Assembly (NCBI GenBank): GCA_964607765.1
Contig: CAZSNT010000006.1
Location: 59,287 to 123,286, forward strand
DNA: 64,000 nucleotides
Direction of reading: 5' to 3'
Origin: CAZSNT01 sp964607765
Lineage (GTDB): Bacteria; Verrucomicrobiota; Lentisphaeria; Oligosphaerales; JABHEG01
Shown here: positions 17,985-28,500 of the stretch, one piece after another
Layout: every line of letters starts with the position of its first letter
Numbering within the stretch: position 1 is the first letter of the stretch
Translations under genes and position numbers: made by a program
The notes under the pieces: model-generated
Seen by the model: only the letters and a program-made list of their open reading frames with translations
What the model was told of the DNA's origin: nothing
Databases searched by the model: none

Positions 17985-18653
17985 TCACCTGCCCATGATA
18001 CGCCTGCTCAGCTCTGCAAACGGCCGGGCCCCGGCTGCCAGAAGCGCTCTGTTGTCCTCGATGTCAAAGGTGAGCACTGGTTGCTGTCGGGCCAGTGCCG
18101 AACTAACTGTGGCCCAGGTTTTGCCGCCGGGAGCGGCGTGCGGAATCAGAATGGAATCGGCGAGGGCGGCTACCAGTTCATTCCGGTGCAAGGCCTGAGT
18201 AGCCGTCGTTCGTGTCACGTTCTCACCGAACGGCGACAGAATCAGCGCCTGTCCGTCTGTCACTGCCTGCCGGACGCTTTGCCCGAGTCGGGTGCCCCTC
18301 AGCCGCCTGGCTGGGCAGATGACCACAGGCTGGTCGCCGCGCAGCAGGATATCCAGACACTCTTGTTCCATTGGGGAATGGAAGCCCCCGACCACGCTGA
18401 CCCTTCCATCCCGCAGGAGGCGGATGGCATCGTAGGTTCTGATGATGGCGCTGCCGGGACACTGCACCGAGCAGAGCAGGCCGACGAGGCGATTGCTGAG
18501 GATCCCCTGATCACCCATGGCGTATAGGCAGGCAGGGACGTTGTCTCCCAGGCGGGTCCGCAGAACGTCCGGGTAGGCCGCGCTGCCCTCTTCGATGCAC
18601 GCGACGTCCTGACCGGCGGAACGAGGACGTGACTCGTCACGTGGGGATCTCAT
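17985..18653 (-). CDS. DprA/Smf-like Rossmann-fold protein
   Basis: 222 aa. Features of the DprA/Smf fold are SVVGGFHSPMEQECLDIL, the AALADSILIPHAAPGGKTW segment, and Ser/Gly-rich nucleotide-loop positions. DprA binds single-stranded DNA and loads RecA during transformation, and DprA-like domains recur in defence loci. Its start overlaps the stop of the upstream gene (ATGA), so expression is coupled. The usual DprA C-terminal winged helix is absent. I infer a DNA- or nucleotide-sensing role in the defence operon rather than transformation. Confidence 0.7.
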   Translation of the reverse strand: MRSPRDESRPRSAGQDVACIEEGSAAYPDVLRTRLGDNVPACLYAMGDQGILSNRLVGLLCSVQCPGSAIIRTYDAIRLLRDGRVSVVGGFHSPMEQECLDILLRGDQPVVICPARRLRGTRLGQSVRQAVTDGQALILSPFGENVTRTTATQALHRNELVAALADSILIPHAAPGGKTWATVSSALARQQPVLTFDIEDNRALLAAGARPFAELSRRIMGR

Positions 18654-19141
18654 TCTTCCCCCTCGTTCATTGAGTCCAGGGCTTCCGAGACTGTCTCCAA
18701 CAGCGCCTCCAGTCGGGCCGCGCGGCCGTTCTGGGCCAAGTCACTGACCCAATCCTCCACTTCCCGGTCAACGACGTCGAACGGATCCTCCTTCCGGGGC
18801 GTGACCCAGCCGTGCTCGAAATGGTAGACCGTAGTCGCCGGGTCATAGCGGAAGGGCTTGGGCAGGTCGGCCAGCAGTTCATCGATCTGCCGGAGAGAGA
18901 GATTGGAGCGCGCGAGATTCCGGACGAAGGTGACTTCCCATTCTTCAGGCTGGTCAATGTGGTTAGCAGCATCGACATCAAACGACAGCCACCCGAGTTC
19001 CCGCCAACGGCGTGCGTCGCCGCGCTCAACACCCAGGCCGGCGAGCACCTCGTCTGCAGGCTTGGGAAAGAGCGTCGGCTGCACATTGACCGCGGGACGC
19101 CGCCACCTGTCCCGCGCCGCCTCCGGTAGGTCCCGACTCAC
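18650..19141 (-). CDS. Unknown operon protein, possibly MerR-like
   Basis: 163 aa from the GTG at 19141, which follows GGAGG at seven bases; a start at 19204 is less well supported. WRELGWLSFDVDAANHID and FVRNLARSNLSLRQIDELL recall the winged-helix and helix-turn of MerR-like proteins, but the match is weak. The C-terminus is acidic. Coupled to the DprA-like gene by a four-base overlap, it is probably its dedicated partner. Confidence 0.6.
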   Translation of the reverse strand: MSRDLPEAARDRWRRPAVNVQPTLFPKPADEVLAGLGVERGDARRWRELGWLSFDVDAANHIDQPEEWEVTFVRNLARSNLSLRQIDELLADLPKPFRYDPATTVYHFEHGWVTPRKEDPFDVVDREVEDWVSDLAQNGRAARLEALLETVSEALDSMNEGEE

Positions 19142-19208
19142 GTGTGTTCCTCCGCGTACGGTTCCACGGCATGGGCTCCGCGTCTCTGCCTGGCCGCTAC
19201 ACAACTCA

Positions 19209-19781
19209 TCAATCCTCCTTCAACGCAATCCGGCCCTTGTCGCTGATTTCCCACGTGCCATGTGGGGAGTCATCCCTGATCAGGCCTTCCTGGCGCATGG
19301 TATTCCGCGCCCACTGTGCGGCGTTGCGCCAGCGCGGATTGTCCGGATTGCTGGCCAGAGGTTGGTAGTCGACGTCCCTGAGCACCGGTTTCATGATCTC
19401 CCCAACCCGGTCGAGGACTTCGGACACCTTGCCGCTTCCCCCCATTTCCTCAAGCGTTCGAAGGATCGGCTGGAAATAGGCTTCCGTCGGTGTGCGTAGG
19501 CCTTTGCGGAGTTTGCCCAGATTGCGGCGCTCCGTACGTGTCTGCTCGTCCTCCTGCTCCTCCGCCTTCGCGAGGCCTTCCCATTCCTTGCGGAGTGCGG
19601 CGACTCGATCGCGGAACGCGGTCAAGGTCTCGGAGCGTTCGAGCGCCTCTTTGGCCTTGTCGTAGTCCCGTGCCTCGAAGGCCCGGGAGCCGACGCCCGT
19701 GACGAAATCGATCTCGGCCTCCACCTCTTCGAGTAGCATCTCGAAGGCGGACGAAACGTTGTTCGGGCTGTTCTCGATCAT
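19209..19781 (-). CDS. Winged-helix protein, Mrr N-terminal-like
   Basis: 190 aa from the ATG at 19781. The N-terminal half is helical and charged (coiled coil, EGLAKAEEQEDEQTRTERR). The C-terminal ~95 residues resemble the winged-helix domain at the N-terminus of Mrr restriction proteins: PTEAYFQPILRTLEEMGG, then ARNTMRQEGLIRDDSPHGTW. No nuclease domain follows, so this would be a stand-alone DNA-recognition subunit. It starts 22 bases after the Gp37/Gp68-like gene. Confidence 0.65.
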   Translation of the reverse strand: MIENSPNNVSSAFEMLLEEVEAEIDFVTGVGSRAFEARDYDKAKEALERSETLTAFRDRVAALRKEWEGLAKAEEQEDEQTRTERRNLGKLRKGLRTPTEAYFQPILRTLEEMGGSGKVSEVLDRVGEIMKPVLRDVDYQPLASNPDNPRWRNAAQWARNTMRQEGLIRDDSPHGTWEISDKGRIALKED

Positions 19782-19803
19782 GGTGTTTTCCCCCGGGGCG
19801 TGC

Positions 19804-20520
19804 TCAAGCCGGTGACGTCGGCATCTGATCCCAGACGCGTCCCTCAAGCTCCCGGCCTGCGGCCTTTTTGCGGACCCCGCCCCACTGCTTGAAAAAGAAC
19901 GGCACATCCGCGTCGAGACACTGGTCACGAATATTGGTCACCCACTCAGCTTGCATGGGCCTCGCACCGGGGCCGGACTCCCCGCCAACGATGACCCAGT
20001 CGATGCCGGCCAGCCTCAGGTCTGGCAGAGGGCCCAAGAGCGGTTCCAGTGACAGGAAACGCACGGTCGCCGACACATCCAGGAGGGCATCGATTCGGCC
20101 CACGTTGTCGCGGTCTTCCACTGTCACCCCCATCCAGATGTTCGGCGACCATGTCAGACTGGGGGCTAACTCCCGCAGGCGCTCCGCCCGTTTCGTCAAG
20201 ACCTGGAAGCAGTGCCAGCGCGCCTGGCTCATCGTGAAGAAGACTTCATTGATGAAGGGGACCGGGATGGCCTCGTGGAACAGATCGCTCATCGAGTTGA
20301 CGAACACCGTTTGAGGCTTCTTCCACGTCAGGGGCAGGCCCAGCGCCTGTGGGTGACAGGTCACGCGGAATCCGTTGACGTAGTTCGGCTGGCCCATGGC
20401 CTGCAGACGCTTAGCCATTCGCTCGGCATAGCAGTTCTTGCACCCCGCGCTGACCTTGGTGCAGCCGGTTACCGGATTCCAGGTCGATTCGGTCCATTCT
20501 ATAGAAGAGTTTGTTGCCAT
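19804..20520 (-). CDS. Phage Gp37/Gp68 family three-Cys-motif protein
   Basis: 238 aa with GAGGAG before the ATG. The N-terminus carries the family signature TGCTKVSAGCKNCYAERM, a CX6CX2C cluster like a radical-SAM iron-sulfur site. FVNSMSDLFHEAIP and the motif IDWVIVGGESGPGARPM near residue 180 are both characteristic of the Gp37/Gp68 (DUF5131) family. These proteins are typically encoded beside TcmP, as here, where the genes overlap by 22 bases. Their reaction is not established; DNA or nucleotide modification is my inference. Confidence 0.88.
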   Translation of the reverse strand: MATNSSIEWTESTWNPVTGCTKVSAGCKNCYAERMAKRLQAMGQPNYVNGFRVTCHPQALGLPLTWKKPQTVFVNSMSDLFHEAIPVPFINEVFFTMSQARWHCFQVLTKRAERLRELAPSLTWSPNIWMGVTVEDRDNVGRIDALLDVSATVRFLSLEPLLGPLPDLRLAGIDWVIVGGESGPGARPMQAEWVTNIRDQCLDADVPFFFKQWGGVRKKAAGRELEGRVWDQMPTSPA

Positions 20521-21695
20521 TGCGCACTCCTCTCAACAAAGAGCTGATACCCACCACGCCCCGTGTGATCCCAGCCCCGGTAGGGCCTCCCCAACTTGCT
20601 CTTGTCTGGAACCCGAACCACGGTGAGCTGGCCTTGTTCCTTGAGCCGTTTGATGCGGTCGATCATTCCGCTTGTCGAAAATGAGACGCCAACCCTCTCC
20701 ACGACACAGGCAAGCAGATCGCTGAGTCGTTTCCTTTCGTCGAGGGAATCAAGAATGGCGTTGTCGACACTGCCATCACCGACACCCACCTGCGTCTCCG
20801 GGAAATCCATCTCAAAGAGGACCCCCTGCGGACGCACTCTGTCACGGAACTCGCACCACCGCTTGTTCATATTGTCAACCATCAGGAGCAGACCGTCCTG
20901 GTGGTTGGTTCCGTATATCATTCGGTACTTGGCGATGTGCGTGAGCTTGACCTTGACCGGAAACTGGATGACGTATCTGAACGCTTGTCTGAGTTCCGCG
21001 GTGTAGGCAGCAACCAGTGCGTCCTCAGCCGCATGGAGATCATGCGTGCTGTAGTAGCTCTCGACAATCGGTCGCCAGTACGGACCTCCAGCAATGGCAT
21101 CCAGATTGTCGGGAGAATTGACATCGGGCTCGTAATCCTCCTGAAGCGGCACGCCGTCCAGCACGGCTCCCTTCATGAAGCGACATCCCTCACGCAGGAA
21201 GCCATGTGCATTGAAGTTAATCAAGACTTCGGCTGTGTAGAACGGCATCGCCGCGACGGACCTGAAGTGTTCCATCTTCAGGTTCTTGATGCCATAGGGG
21301 TCCACGTATAGGAAGATGTTTTTGTCCCGGGCATCGTAGGCTGCTATGAAGTTGTCCATCCGGGCTTCGTAGTCGCCCTCGAGGATGCGGACATGCTCGT
21401 CCTCTGCCAGATTCCGACGGAGATCCGCCACGTACTTCTTCTCGATGAAGACGCCTTGAATGGAGGCTGCCGGCGTGTGACGCAACTGCTCCGTGATGGC
21501 ATCCCGGATGATGATCGGCGAGCCGTCCCTTCCATCGTCGAAGCGTCCCTTCCCCGCAAAGCAGTCAGCAATGCGGACGGCTCTCCTCGTACGAGAGATC
21601 TTCGCCAGGTAAGGACGCAGATACGCTCCGAGAATGCTGTCCTTCATCTCGGACCATTCGTGTTTGCGGGCGAAGAAATCGCGAGTGGCCCCCAT
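20499..21695 (-). CDS. tcmP: Three-Cys-motif partner protein TcmP
   Basis: 398 aa. TcmP hallmarks are the N-terminal FFARKHEWSEMKDSILGAYL, a methyltransferase-like glycine loop IADCFAGKGRF (~residues 43-53), and NIFLYVDPYGIKNL (~120-135), similar in position to a catalytic DPPY box. The C-terminus has winged-helix character (GMIDRIKRLKEQGQLTVVRV). Its start overlaps the methylase stop by one base (TGATG), so translation is coupled. It probably forms a functional unit with the three-Cys protein downstream; the chemistry is unknown. Confidence 0.88.
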   Translation of the reverse strand: MGATRDFFARKHEWSEMKDSILGAYLRPYLAKISRTRRAVRIADCFAGKGRFDDGRDGSPIIIRDAITEQLRHTPAASIQGVFIEKKYVADLRRNLAEDEHVRILEGDYEARMDNFIAAYDARDKNIFLYVDPYGIKNLKMEHFRSVAAMPFYTAEVLINFNAHGFLREGCRFMKGAVLDGVPLQEDYEPDVNSPDNLDAIAGGPYWRPIVESYYSTHDLHAAEDALVAAYTAELRQAFRYVIQFPVKVKLTHIAKYRMIYGTNHQDGLLLMVDNMNKRWCEFRDRVRPQGVLFEMDFPETQVGVGDGSVDNAILDSLDERKRLSDLLACVVERVGVSFSTSGMIDRIKRLKEQGQLTVVRVPDKSKLGRPYRGWDHTGRGGYQLFVERSAQWQQTLL

Positions 21696-24600
21696 CAGTC
21701 GTCCTCCACGGCCCCGCCCATGCGGTATTTGAGGTCGTAGTTGATGATGAAGTCCAGCTCCTCGTCCGTGAAGCCGTAGTGCTTGGCCAACACCGTATCG
21801 ATCTCATCAATGATGGGTTTGGACAACGCTGCCTTCATCTCGTCGTATTGGATGACGTGCCCCTGTTTGGTGCGAATGGTCTTTGGCGTGGCATTCTCCT
21901 CCAGGCTTGAGGCGAGTCGGTCCCACAAATCCACCCACTGCTCCCCGGGCAGGCCGCTCGGAATAGGGAACCAACGGACCAATGAGTCGTTGATATGCTC
22001 ACAGTCCGATAGAGAGCTGTAAAGCCAGTAGAAGAGCGACGAGTTCAGCAGACAGGCGGCAAATGCGCAAGCGCTCTCCGACACCATCGGCAGAATGCGG
22101 CCGTGCGGCGGGGGCATGGCCTGGCCATTTCGTCTGAAACGGGGATACCCTTTTGACGCCTTCACCCAGTAGCGGCATGCCTCCTGGTAGTAGAGAAGGT
22201 GTTCCGAGCCCTTTGCCGTTAGAGTGTCGATCCGAGTATCGATTGACAAGAGTTTTCCCAAAACAGCCGTAGCCGTCTGAGTACCCAGCTTCGCCACACG
22301 ATGCCCATGCACGCGGAGTTTGTGTCTCTGGAGCCTCAGGGTATGTAAGGCGGAAGGGCGCTCTTCGGTGTAGAAACGGTTTATCCGGCTCGTCCACAGA
22401 CCTTCCCTGCCTGGCGACGAAATCTGGATGGAAACGGGCATCTCAACTCCGGCGAACATCGATTCAGGACGCCGAGGGAAAGGCAAGGAAAGGCAAGAGC
22501 CGCGGCCCAAAAGCAGGTCCTGTAGACAGGCCATCTTCTCGGCGCTCATTGCGGTCAGTTGCACGATCAAGCCGACTAAACCATGCCCTGATGCGAGCGC
22601 GATTGAGCGCTCGAAGGCGTAGCCGTACAGGTTCTTGCAGGCGTACGTCCGGTAGGCTCCTGGACGCAGTCCGTACCCGACTCTGGCCTCCGAATATACC
22701 ACATACGGCGGGTTGCCAATGATCACATCGAAGCCCCCGCCATTCATGATCTCGTAGAACTCCACAAACCAGTGGAACGGCTCGTGGCTGGATCTCCATT
22801 TGGCGAAAGCGCTCTCGTAGGCTCCCTCCTTCCTGTACGCGTTCTCCGTGATGCCATATTCTGCTGCGAGGTACCGGTCGAGCTCAACGTCGAGGGCTTG
22901 CAGGCGGTTGCGCAGTTCCAGCTTGTCTTCGTGCGTGACCTTCCCGCCGTGGGTGGTCTGTTGGGCACGGAACTGTCGGAAGGCGCGCGCCACCATCTCG
23001 GCGCTCTCCTCAATCCGCGGCAGTTCGAGGAGCTTGAGCATGTCCCCCTGCATGGACTCCTTGACCTGGGCCAGCGAAGCGAACCCGACGAGTGTGTTCC
23101 CGGCGCGGATATTGAAGTCAATGTCGGGCAGGGGCTCGATCTGCTCAACGGCCTGGACTTGAGCGACGAGTTTGAGGAACAAGCGGAGCTTGCAGATCTC
23201 GACCGCCTCCGCCATGATGTCCACGCCGAACAGATTGTTGATGATGATCGACTTGAGGACGAAGTAGCGTTCGCTCGGGTGTTCCTCTATCTGGGCCAGC
23301 GTCTCCCGGAAATCGCCGTACACGCGCTTCGCTTTTGCCGCCTTCCCGGAAGGCCCCGTGCCACTCGCGGAAGGGGGCGGCGGGGGCGGCGGAACAGCCT
23401 GATCTGCCGGCCAGTGCTGTTCCGTGTAGGCGAGGATCTCGCTCGCCTTGGTGTATGGGTTGGTCGCGTTTCCCTGGCGCACATAGAGCGTTTCTTGCCC
23501 CTTCCTCGTCACGAAGACGGGCCTTGCCGACCGGTAAGTCCCAACCCGACAAACGTCCATCCCGTCACAATCAGCGAAGTCGACATGGAAACAGGGCTTC
23601 GCCTCCCGTCCGAGGTGCTTCATGAGGTGGTTGGTCAGCCAGAGCTCGAACTGGTCTCGAGAGGGGTTGTGTCTGTTGGTCCGCTCGTAGTCGCGTTCAA
23701 GGCCCAAGACGACACCGTGGTCGCTGACCCCGATCAGAAGCGTTCCCCCGTGTGCATTCAGGAAGCCGGCAACGGTCTTGACGATCACTGCCTCGAGATC
23801 CGGATTGTACCGATCCTCCTTTATGTCCCACCGCGCGGACGCCTTGAATTCCACGGTGGCACTTTCGCCGGCCGCAATCAGGCCGCGCACCTCCTTCTCG
23901 GCTGTGCTTGGGGCCGCATGCTCTGCATCTTCGATGAACTGCGCCATCCGTTCAAGGCAGTCGCTGTAGAGCGTCTCGAGGATGCGCAGGGCAGCGAAGA
24001 GGAACGCGCCGGAGCCGCACGTTGGGTCGAGAACGGTAACCTTCTCGATGGCATACCAGAACGCGCGGAGCAGCTCTGGCCCCTCAGCATTGACGATGGC
24101 GTCGCGAGCAAACTGCCAGACATCCAAGTTCAAGGTGACCAGGTCGTTGATCTGGCAGACTTCGCCATTGCATAGCTTGGCACGAAGGTCAAGGCATCGT
24201 TCGCGGCGCGCCACATGCTCTCGCCACGTTTCGGCAGGAAGTGCATAGGGATCGCTCGCGGACACATTCCAGCCGGTACGGGCGGCGGGGTCGCTAACGC
24301 CTGCCGCGATTTCGTCCGGCAGCGGGATGACGTTGCCATGTTCATCAATCACTCCGTGACGAACCGCCGCGTAGATATACCGATCCGGGTCCTCCCGGAG
24401 CAGACGCCACAGGGCGCTGTCAGGCTCGAACGCTATGGGGCACTTCTGGGCCGCTGCGTCGAAGAGGAAAGGGATGATCGTGTTCTTCGAGATGTACTCG
24501 GTGATGTCTTCCTTGGTGTAGTAGGCTCCCATCTGCTTCTGGTTGATGTACTTCTCGAAGATGTAGCCGACTACGTCGGGGTTGATCTCGTTGTCGGCGC

Positions 24601-25543
24601 GGAGCGGCCGTTCGTCCAGATGCCACCGGTACTGGTCGAAAAAGTCGAAGAGCTTCTCGAACGCTCTGTCCGGGATGTCAATCCCGTCGTTGCGCTCCTC
24701 CAATTGGTGCACCTCGAAGAAGCCGCCGTTGAGAAACGGGACGTCGCCGAGCAGCCTCTCCATCTCCGGGTCCAGCTCACGTTCGCTGGGAGACTTGCCG
24801 AGGCCGTCGTGGAAAAGGCGCAACAGGAAATAGCGATAGAACGACTGGAACTCGTCCTTGCCTCGGGCCTCACGCACCAGTGCCAGCCGGCCGCGGAGGT
24901 AGTCCGTGTCCCCGTCGAGGAAGCCCTTCTTCTGGATGAAATACACAAACATCAGACGGTTGAGCATCAGCGACGTGTACCACTGGAGATCTGCGTTGCT
25001 CGCGATACCTGTGACGAGTTTCTGGAACGCTGCGTGCTCGGTCTTGAATCGGTCGTAGAACTTCTTGGTGACTTTGTCCACGTCGAACGCAGCCCGGGCG
25101 CGACCGGCGACATCCACGACGGTGATCGTCTCTTCCTCTTCCATCGAGACGGCAAGCTGGTCGAGCCGTTGGATGAGTGGGTCACCTGACTGCGAGACTT
25201 CGAATCGATGGTCACGACTGGCCAGGGGCTTGCCCGGCTCACGTCGCACCCACTGCCATACCTGCTGTCCCGTCCCCTCGTCCGCGTAGACCACGAAGTG
25301 CTCCCGTGCGGACTTGGTGACCTGATGGTCAATCTTCAGGCGAGTAGCACGGTCAGGTATCTGGGGGCAGACGAAGGCGACAAAGCCACGCTTCTGGGCG
25401 ATGGCACTGAGACTCACGATGGCTCCACCCACGGGGACGTCGAGCTGGGCTTGGTGGTTGTCCCACCCCAAGTGCTCACGGAAGAGCGTCCTGAAGTCGA
25501 ACGCCTTCAGGCACTGTCGCACGGCGGCAACATCGATCCTCAT
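21695..25543 (-). CDS. Eco57I-like DNA methylase with internal AlbA/Schlafen domain
   Basis: 1282 aa. Adenine-methylase motif I is VLDPTCGSGAF (~residue 500) and the catalytic motif IV is DVIIGNPPYV (~940). Between them, at ~555-720, lies a complete AlbA_2/Schlafen-type domain (ATVEFKASARWD ... LLIGVSDHGVVLGLERDYER ... LYVRQGNATNPYT). The N-terminal ~490 residues resemble the helical region of type IIG/Eco57I enzymes, including YTKEDITEYISKNTIIPFL. The C-terminus should be the target-recognition domain. A proline/serine-rich linker (PPPPPPPSASG) follows the insert. It is ten bases after the helicase gene and likely protects host DNA as N6-methyladenine. Confidence 0.88.
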   Translation of the reverse strand: MRIDVAAVRQCLKAFDFRTLFREHLGWDNHQAQLDVPVGGAIVSLSAIAQKRGFVAFVCPQIPDRATRLKIDHQVTKSAREHFVVYADEGTGQQVWQWVRREPGKPLASRDHRFEVSQSGDPLIQRLDQLAVSMEEEETITVVDVAGRARAAFDVDKVTKKFYDRFKTEHAAFQKLVTGIASNADLQWYTSLMLNRLMFVYFIQKKGFLDGDTDYLRGRLALVREARGKDEFQSFYRYFLLRLFHDGLGKSPSERELDPEMERLLGDVPFLNGGFFEVHQLEERNDGIDIPDRAFEKLFDFFDQYRWHLDERPLRADNEINPDVVGYIFEKYINQKQMGAYYTKEDITEYISKNTIIPFLFDAAAQKCPIAFEPDSALWRLLREDPDRYIYAAVRHGVIDEHGNVIPLPDEIAAGVSDPAARTGWNVSASDPYALPAETWREHVARRERCLDLRAKLCNGEVCQINDLVTLNLDVWQFARDAIVNAEGPELLRAFWYAIEKVTVLDPTCGSGAFLFAALRILETLYSDCLERMAQFIEDAEHAAPSTAEKEVRGLIAAGESATVEFKASARWDIKEDRYNPDLEAVIVKTVAGFLNAHGGTLLIGVSDHGVVLGLERDYERTNRHNPSRDQFELWLTNHLMKHLGREAKPCFHVDFADCDGMDVCRVGTYRSARPVFVTRKGQETLYVRQGNATNPYTKASEILAYTEQHWPADQAVPPPPPPPSASGTGPSGKAAKAKRVYGDFRETLAQIEEHPSERYFVLKSIIINNLFGVDIMAEAVEICKLRLFLKLVAQVQAVEQIEPLPDIDFNIRAGNTLVGFASLAQVKESMQGDMLKLLELPRIEESAEMVARAFRQFRAQQTTHGGKVTHEDKLELRNRLQALDVELDRYLAAEYGITENAYRKEGAYESAFAKWRSSHEPFHWFVEFYEIMNGGGFDVIIGNPPYVVYSEARVGYGLRPGAYRTYACKNLYGYAFERSIALASGHGLVGLIVQLTAMSAEKMACLQDLLLGRGSCLSLPFPRRPESMFAGVEMPVSIQISSPGREGLWTSRINRFYTEERPSALHTLRLQRHKLRVHGHRVAKLGTQTATAVLGKLLSIDTRIDTLTAKGSEHLLYYQEACRYWVKASKGYPRFRRNGQAMPPPHGRILPMVSESACAFAACLLNSSLFYWLYSSLSDCEHINDSLVRWFPIPSGLPGEQWVDLWDRLASSLEENATPKTIRTKQGHVIQYDEMKAALSKPIIDEIDTVLAKHYGFTDEELDFIINYDLKYRMGGAVEDD

Positions 25544-25553
25544 CGGCTATCCC

Positions 25554-28500
25554 TCAGTCTGAATTGCGCAGTCCCAACGAGCAGATCACCTGGGGTTCGC
25601 TCGAGTCAACATCCTCCGCGACCCGACACAAGCGTGCGTCTGCGCGCAGCGACACCACCAATTCGGCGAGCGCCTGGTTGCTGATGCCGCTTTTGAGCTG
25701 TCGGTTCAGCGTGTCCGTAGCCGACTGGAGCAGAGGAGATCTGTAGATGTCCTCGATGGCGTGCCGGAGCTCGGGCAGGTCGAAGAGCGTCCCCTTTACC
25801 TCTTCTGCGTGTGCCTTCAGGCGTTCATACGTGCGGAAACGCGCCCCGGATGGGCGGCCAAGCTGGCCGCCTACCGACTTCTCGGTCTCAACGATGAGCT
25901 CCACACCCTTCGCCACCATCTCGTGGTGGCTTTCGTGACGCGGCAGGGCCGGTGTATCGGGGCTGCACTCGGCGGCGCGCAGAATGGCGAACTGAGATTC
26001 GGTGACGCTGTTGCTATCGGTGTCGATCCACGCAAGGGCATCGTTCCCCTCGGCCGTCCGTAGATAGAGGAGCGCCCCCTCAGGCTGGTCGGCAGTCGGC
26101 TGGTGCGGCCGGGTGGAGTATACCACGTTGGGCATGGCGGCAATGGTCTTCTCCAGGTCGGGGTTTGCGTCAATAGCGTTCTTCCAGATCTGGTAGGCGT
26201 AGGACGCCAGATCGACCTCGTTGTCCTCGTCGCCGTCCAGGATTCCCGCCTTCTCGGTAAAAAGGTCGCGGACGACCTGAGCTGGGTCTTGGTCCTCGAA
26301 GAACGTCTCGTCCGCGCCCACGACCTCCGCGTTTTCCTGGAGGCGCTGGCGGACCCGAGACCGCAAACGGATGATGCGCTCGACCCCGTCTGCAGGGAGG
26401 AACGAGTAACACGTGATGGTGTCGGACTGCTGGCCGATACGGTCGACACGGCCTGCCCGCTGTATCAGACGGATGATCGCCCATGGCAGGTCGAAGTTCA
26501 CAATGATGGCGCAGTCCTGGAGATTCTGGCCTTCGCTGAGCACATCGGTCGCTAGGACGACGCGAAGCTCCCTGCCCGGCTGGACCTTCTTCTCGTTGCT
26601 CCTCGGGCTGAACCGGTACGCCACGGCGGTCGGATCCTCGGAGTCGCCAGTCACGGCCGCGAGCGCACAGATCCCGCGGGCGGTCAGTTGCTGTCCGAGG
26701 TAGTTGACCGTGTCGGCGAACTGCGAGAAGATCAACACCTTCTCCTCTGGGTGTTGTTCAGCCAGGAGCCTCAGAAGCGCATCCAGCTTGGCGTCTCGGT
26801 CTGCGTCCCAGCCGCCGGCGCGCGTCAGGACGTCCAGGAGTGCCTTCGCGTCCCTGCACAGGTCGTCCGCGAGATCACTGCTGAACAGTTCAGGCTTCAG
26901 CCATTTGAAGCGGCGACGGAACTGACCGCGATAGACATCGTATAGCCGGGCAGCGCGTTCCCGGAGGTCGCTCTCAGATACGGCACCATTGCCCGCCGCA
27001 TCGGGCTGATCCGAGGAATCGCCACCGTCATCCTCAGCCGGACCCCACAGGTCGCTGTCTTGGTCGTTTGCCGACGTATCGAGTAATCCCATGTCCTGTG
27101 TGCCGATCGGTATGGGGAGGCCGTTCTCAATGGCGTGCAGGCAGATGAAATTCCGAAGGATGTGCCGCTCGACGGAGAGGAGGAACGCATGCCCGCTGCT
27201 CTCCAGTCGCTTGAAGAGATTCGTGCGGCAGAATCCCTTCAGCCGGGTTCCGGCCCTTGACAGATCAGCGAGAACCCGGGCCTCGTCGGATGTCGGCGGC
27301 CTGTGGGGTGACGCAACTTGGTAGTTGCCCAGGCCGTAGCGCGGCAACGTCAGAGCGTTGACCGCCGCAACGACATCGTCGGCAAACAGTCGGGCGTATT
27401 GGTCGTTCGGGTCCTTGGCGCTGATCCTGAATTTGACGGTCTTGGGCACACGCGTCGGGAAGTAGGATCGCGTGCCATCCGCAAACTCCAGGTACTTGAG
27501 GCCCCGCTCGGGATCGAGTCTGGCGTAGTTATCCTGGATGAAACTGCGTGTGCGGCGGACCAGGTACAAGCGCATCAGGTCCCGCCAGTCATCCGCGTGC
27601 TCGCTCTTCTCAAAAGCCGCAAGCGACCGGACAGGACACTGGTGTCGGCGTATGAACTCAGTTTCGCCCAATTCACGCAGCAGTTTTTCAGGCCGTACCC
27701 CGATGTCGCGGTGTTCGTCGATAAAGAGACGGAGCTGGTTTGACAGATCCAGATAGGTCTTGTTGTAGGGTGTTGCGGACAGGAGAATCACGCGGCTGTC
27801 GTTCGCCGCGATGTACTCTGCAATGGCGTGGTATCGTCGACCTTCGCGATTGCGCAGATTGTGGCTTTCGTCGATGAGCACAAGTCGGAACCGCCGGAGG
27901 TCGGGGAGTTCCCGCTGCACGCGGGTTATGGAGAGGACCTTGGCTCGCAGGCGGTACTGCTGCCGATAGTCCTCCCACATGTGGACCAGATTCTTGGGGC
28001 AGATGATGAGTGTCTCAACGCCGTGGTCGTCCTCGAAGATCCGGGCAAGTGTTGTGGCCATCAGGGTCTTGCCCAATCCCACCACGTCACCGATCACAAC
28101 GCCGCCCCGCTTGTTCAGGTGGTGCGCCGCGATCTTCACTGCCGCCTTCTGGAAATCGAACAGCATGTCCCCGAAATCACTGGGGATGCGGAACTCGGTT
28201 AACCCGGCCCGCGCTTCCCGCGAAAGGTGGTACGCCATCTTGACGTAGATGTGATATGGGGGAATCGGCTCGGGTCTCGCCCAGCTGCTGTTGATGATGG
28301 CGATGAGTTCCTGTGAGATGTCGATGCAGAACCGGTCATTCCACCGGTCCTCGAACCACTTGGCCAGTTTGTCGCAGGCGTCGTGGTCAAGGACATCGAC
28401 GTTCAGCTCGCCTTGCCTTGCGAGTCCGGCCAAGGTTAAGTTGCTGCTTCCCAGGTAAGCGGTCGTGGGGTTCAGGGGGTCCTGGCGGAAAAGGAGATAG

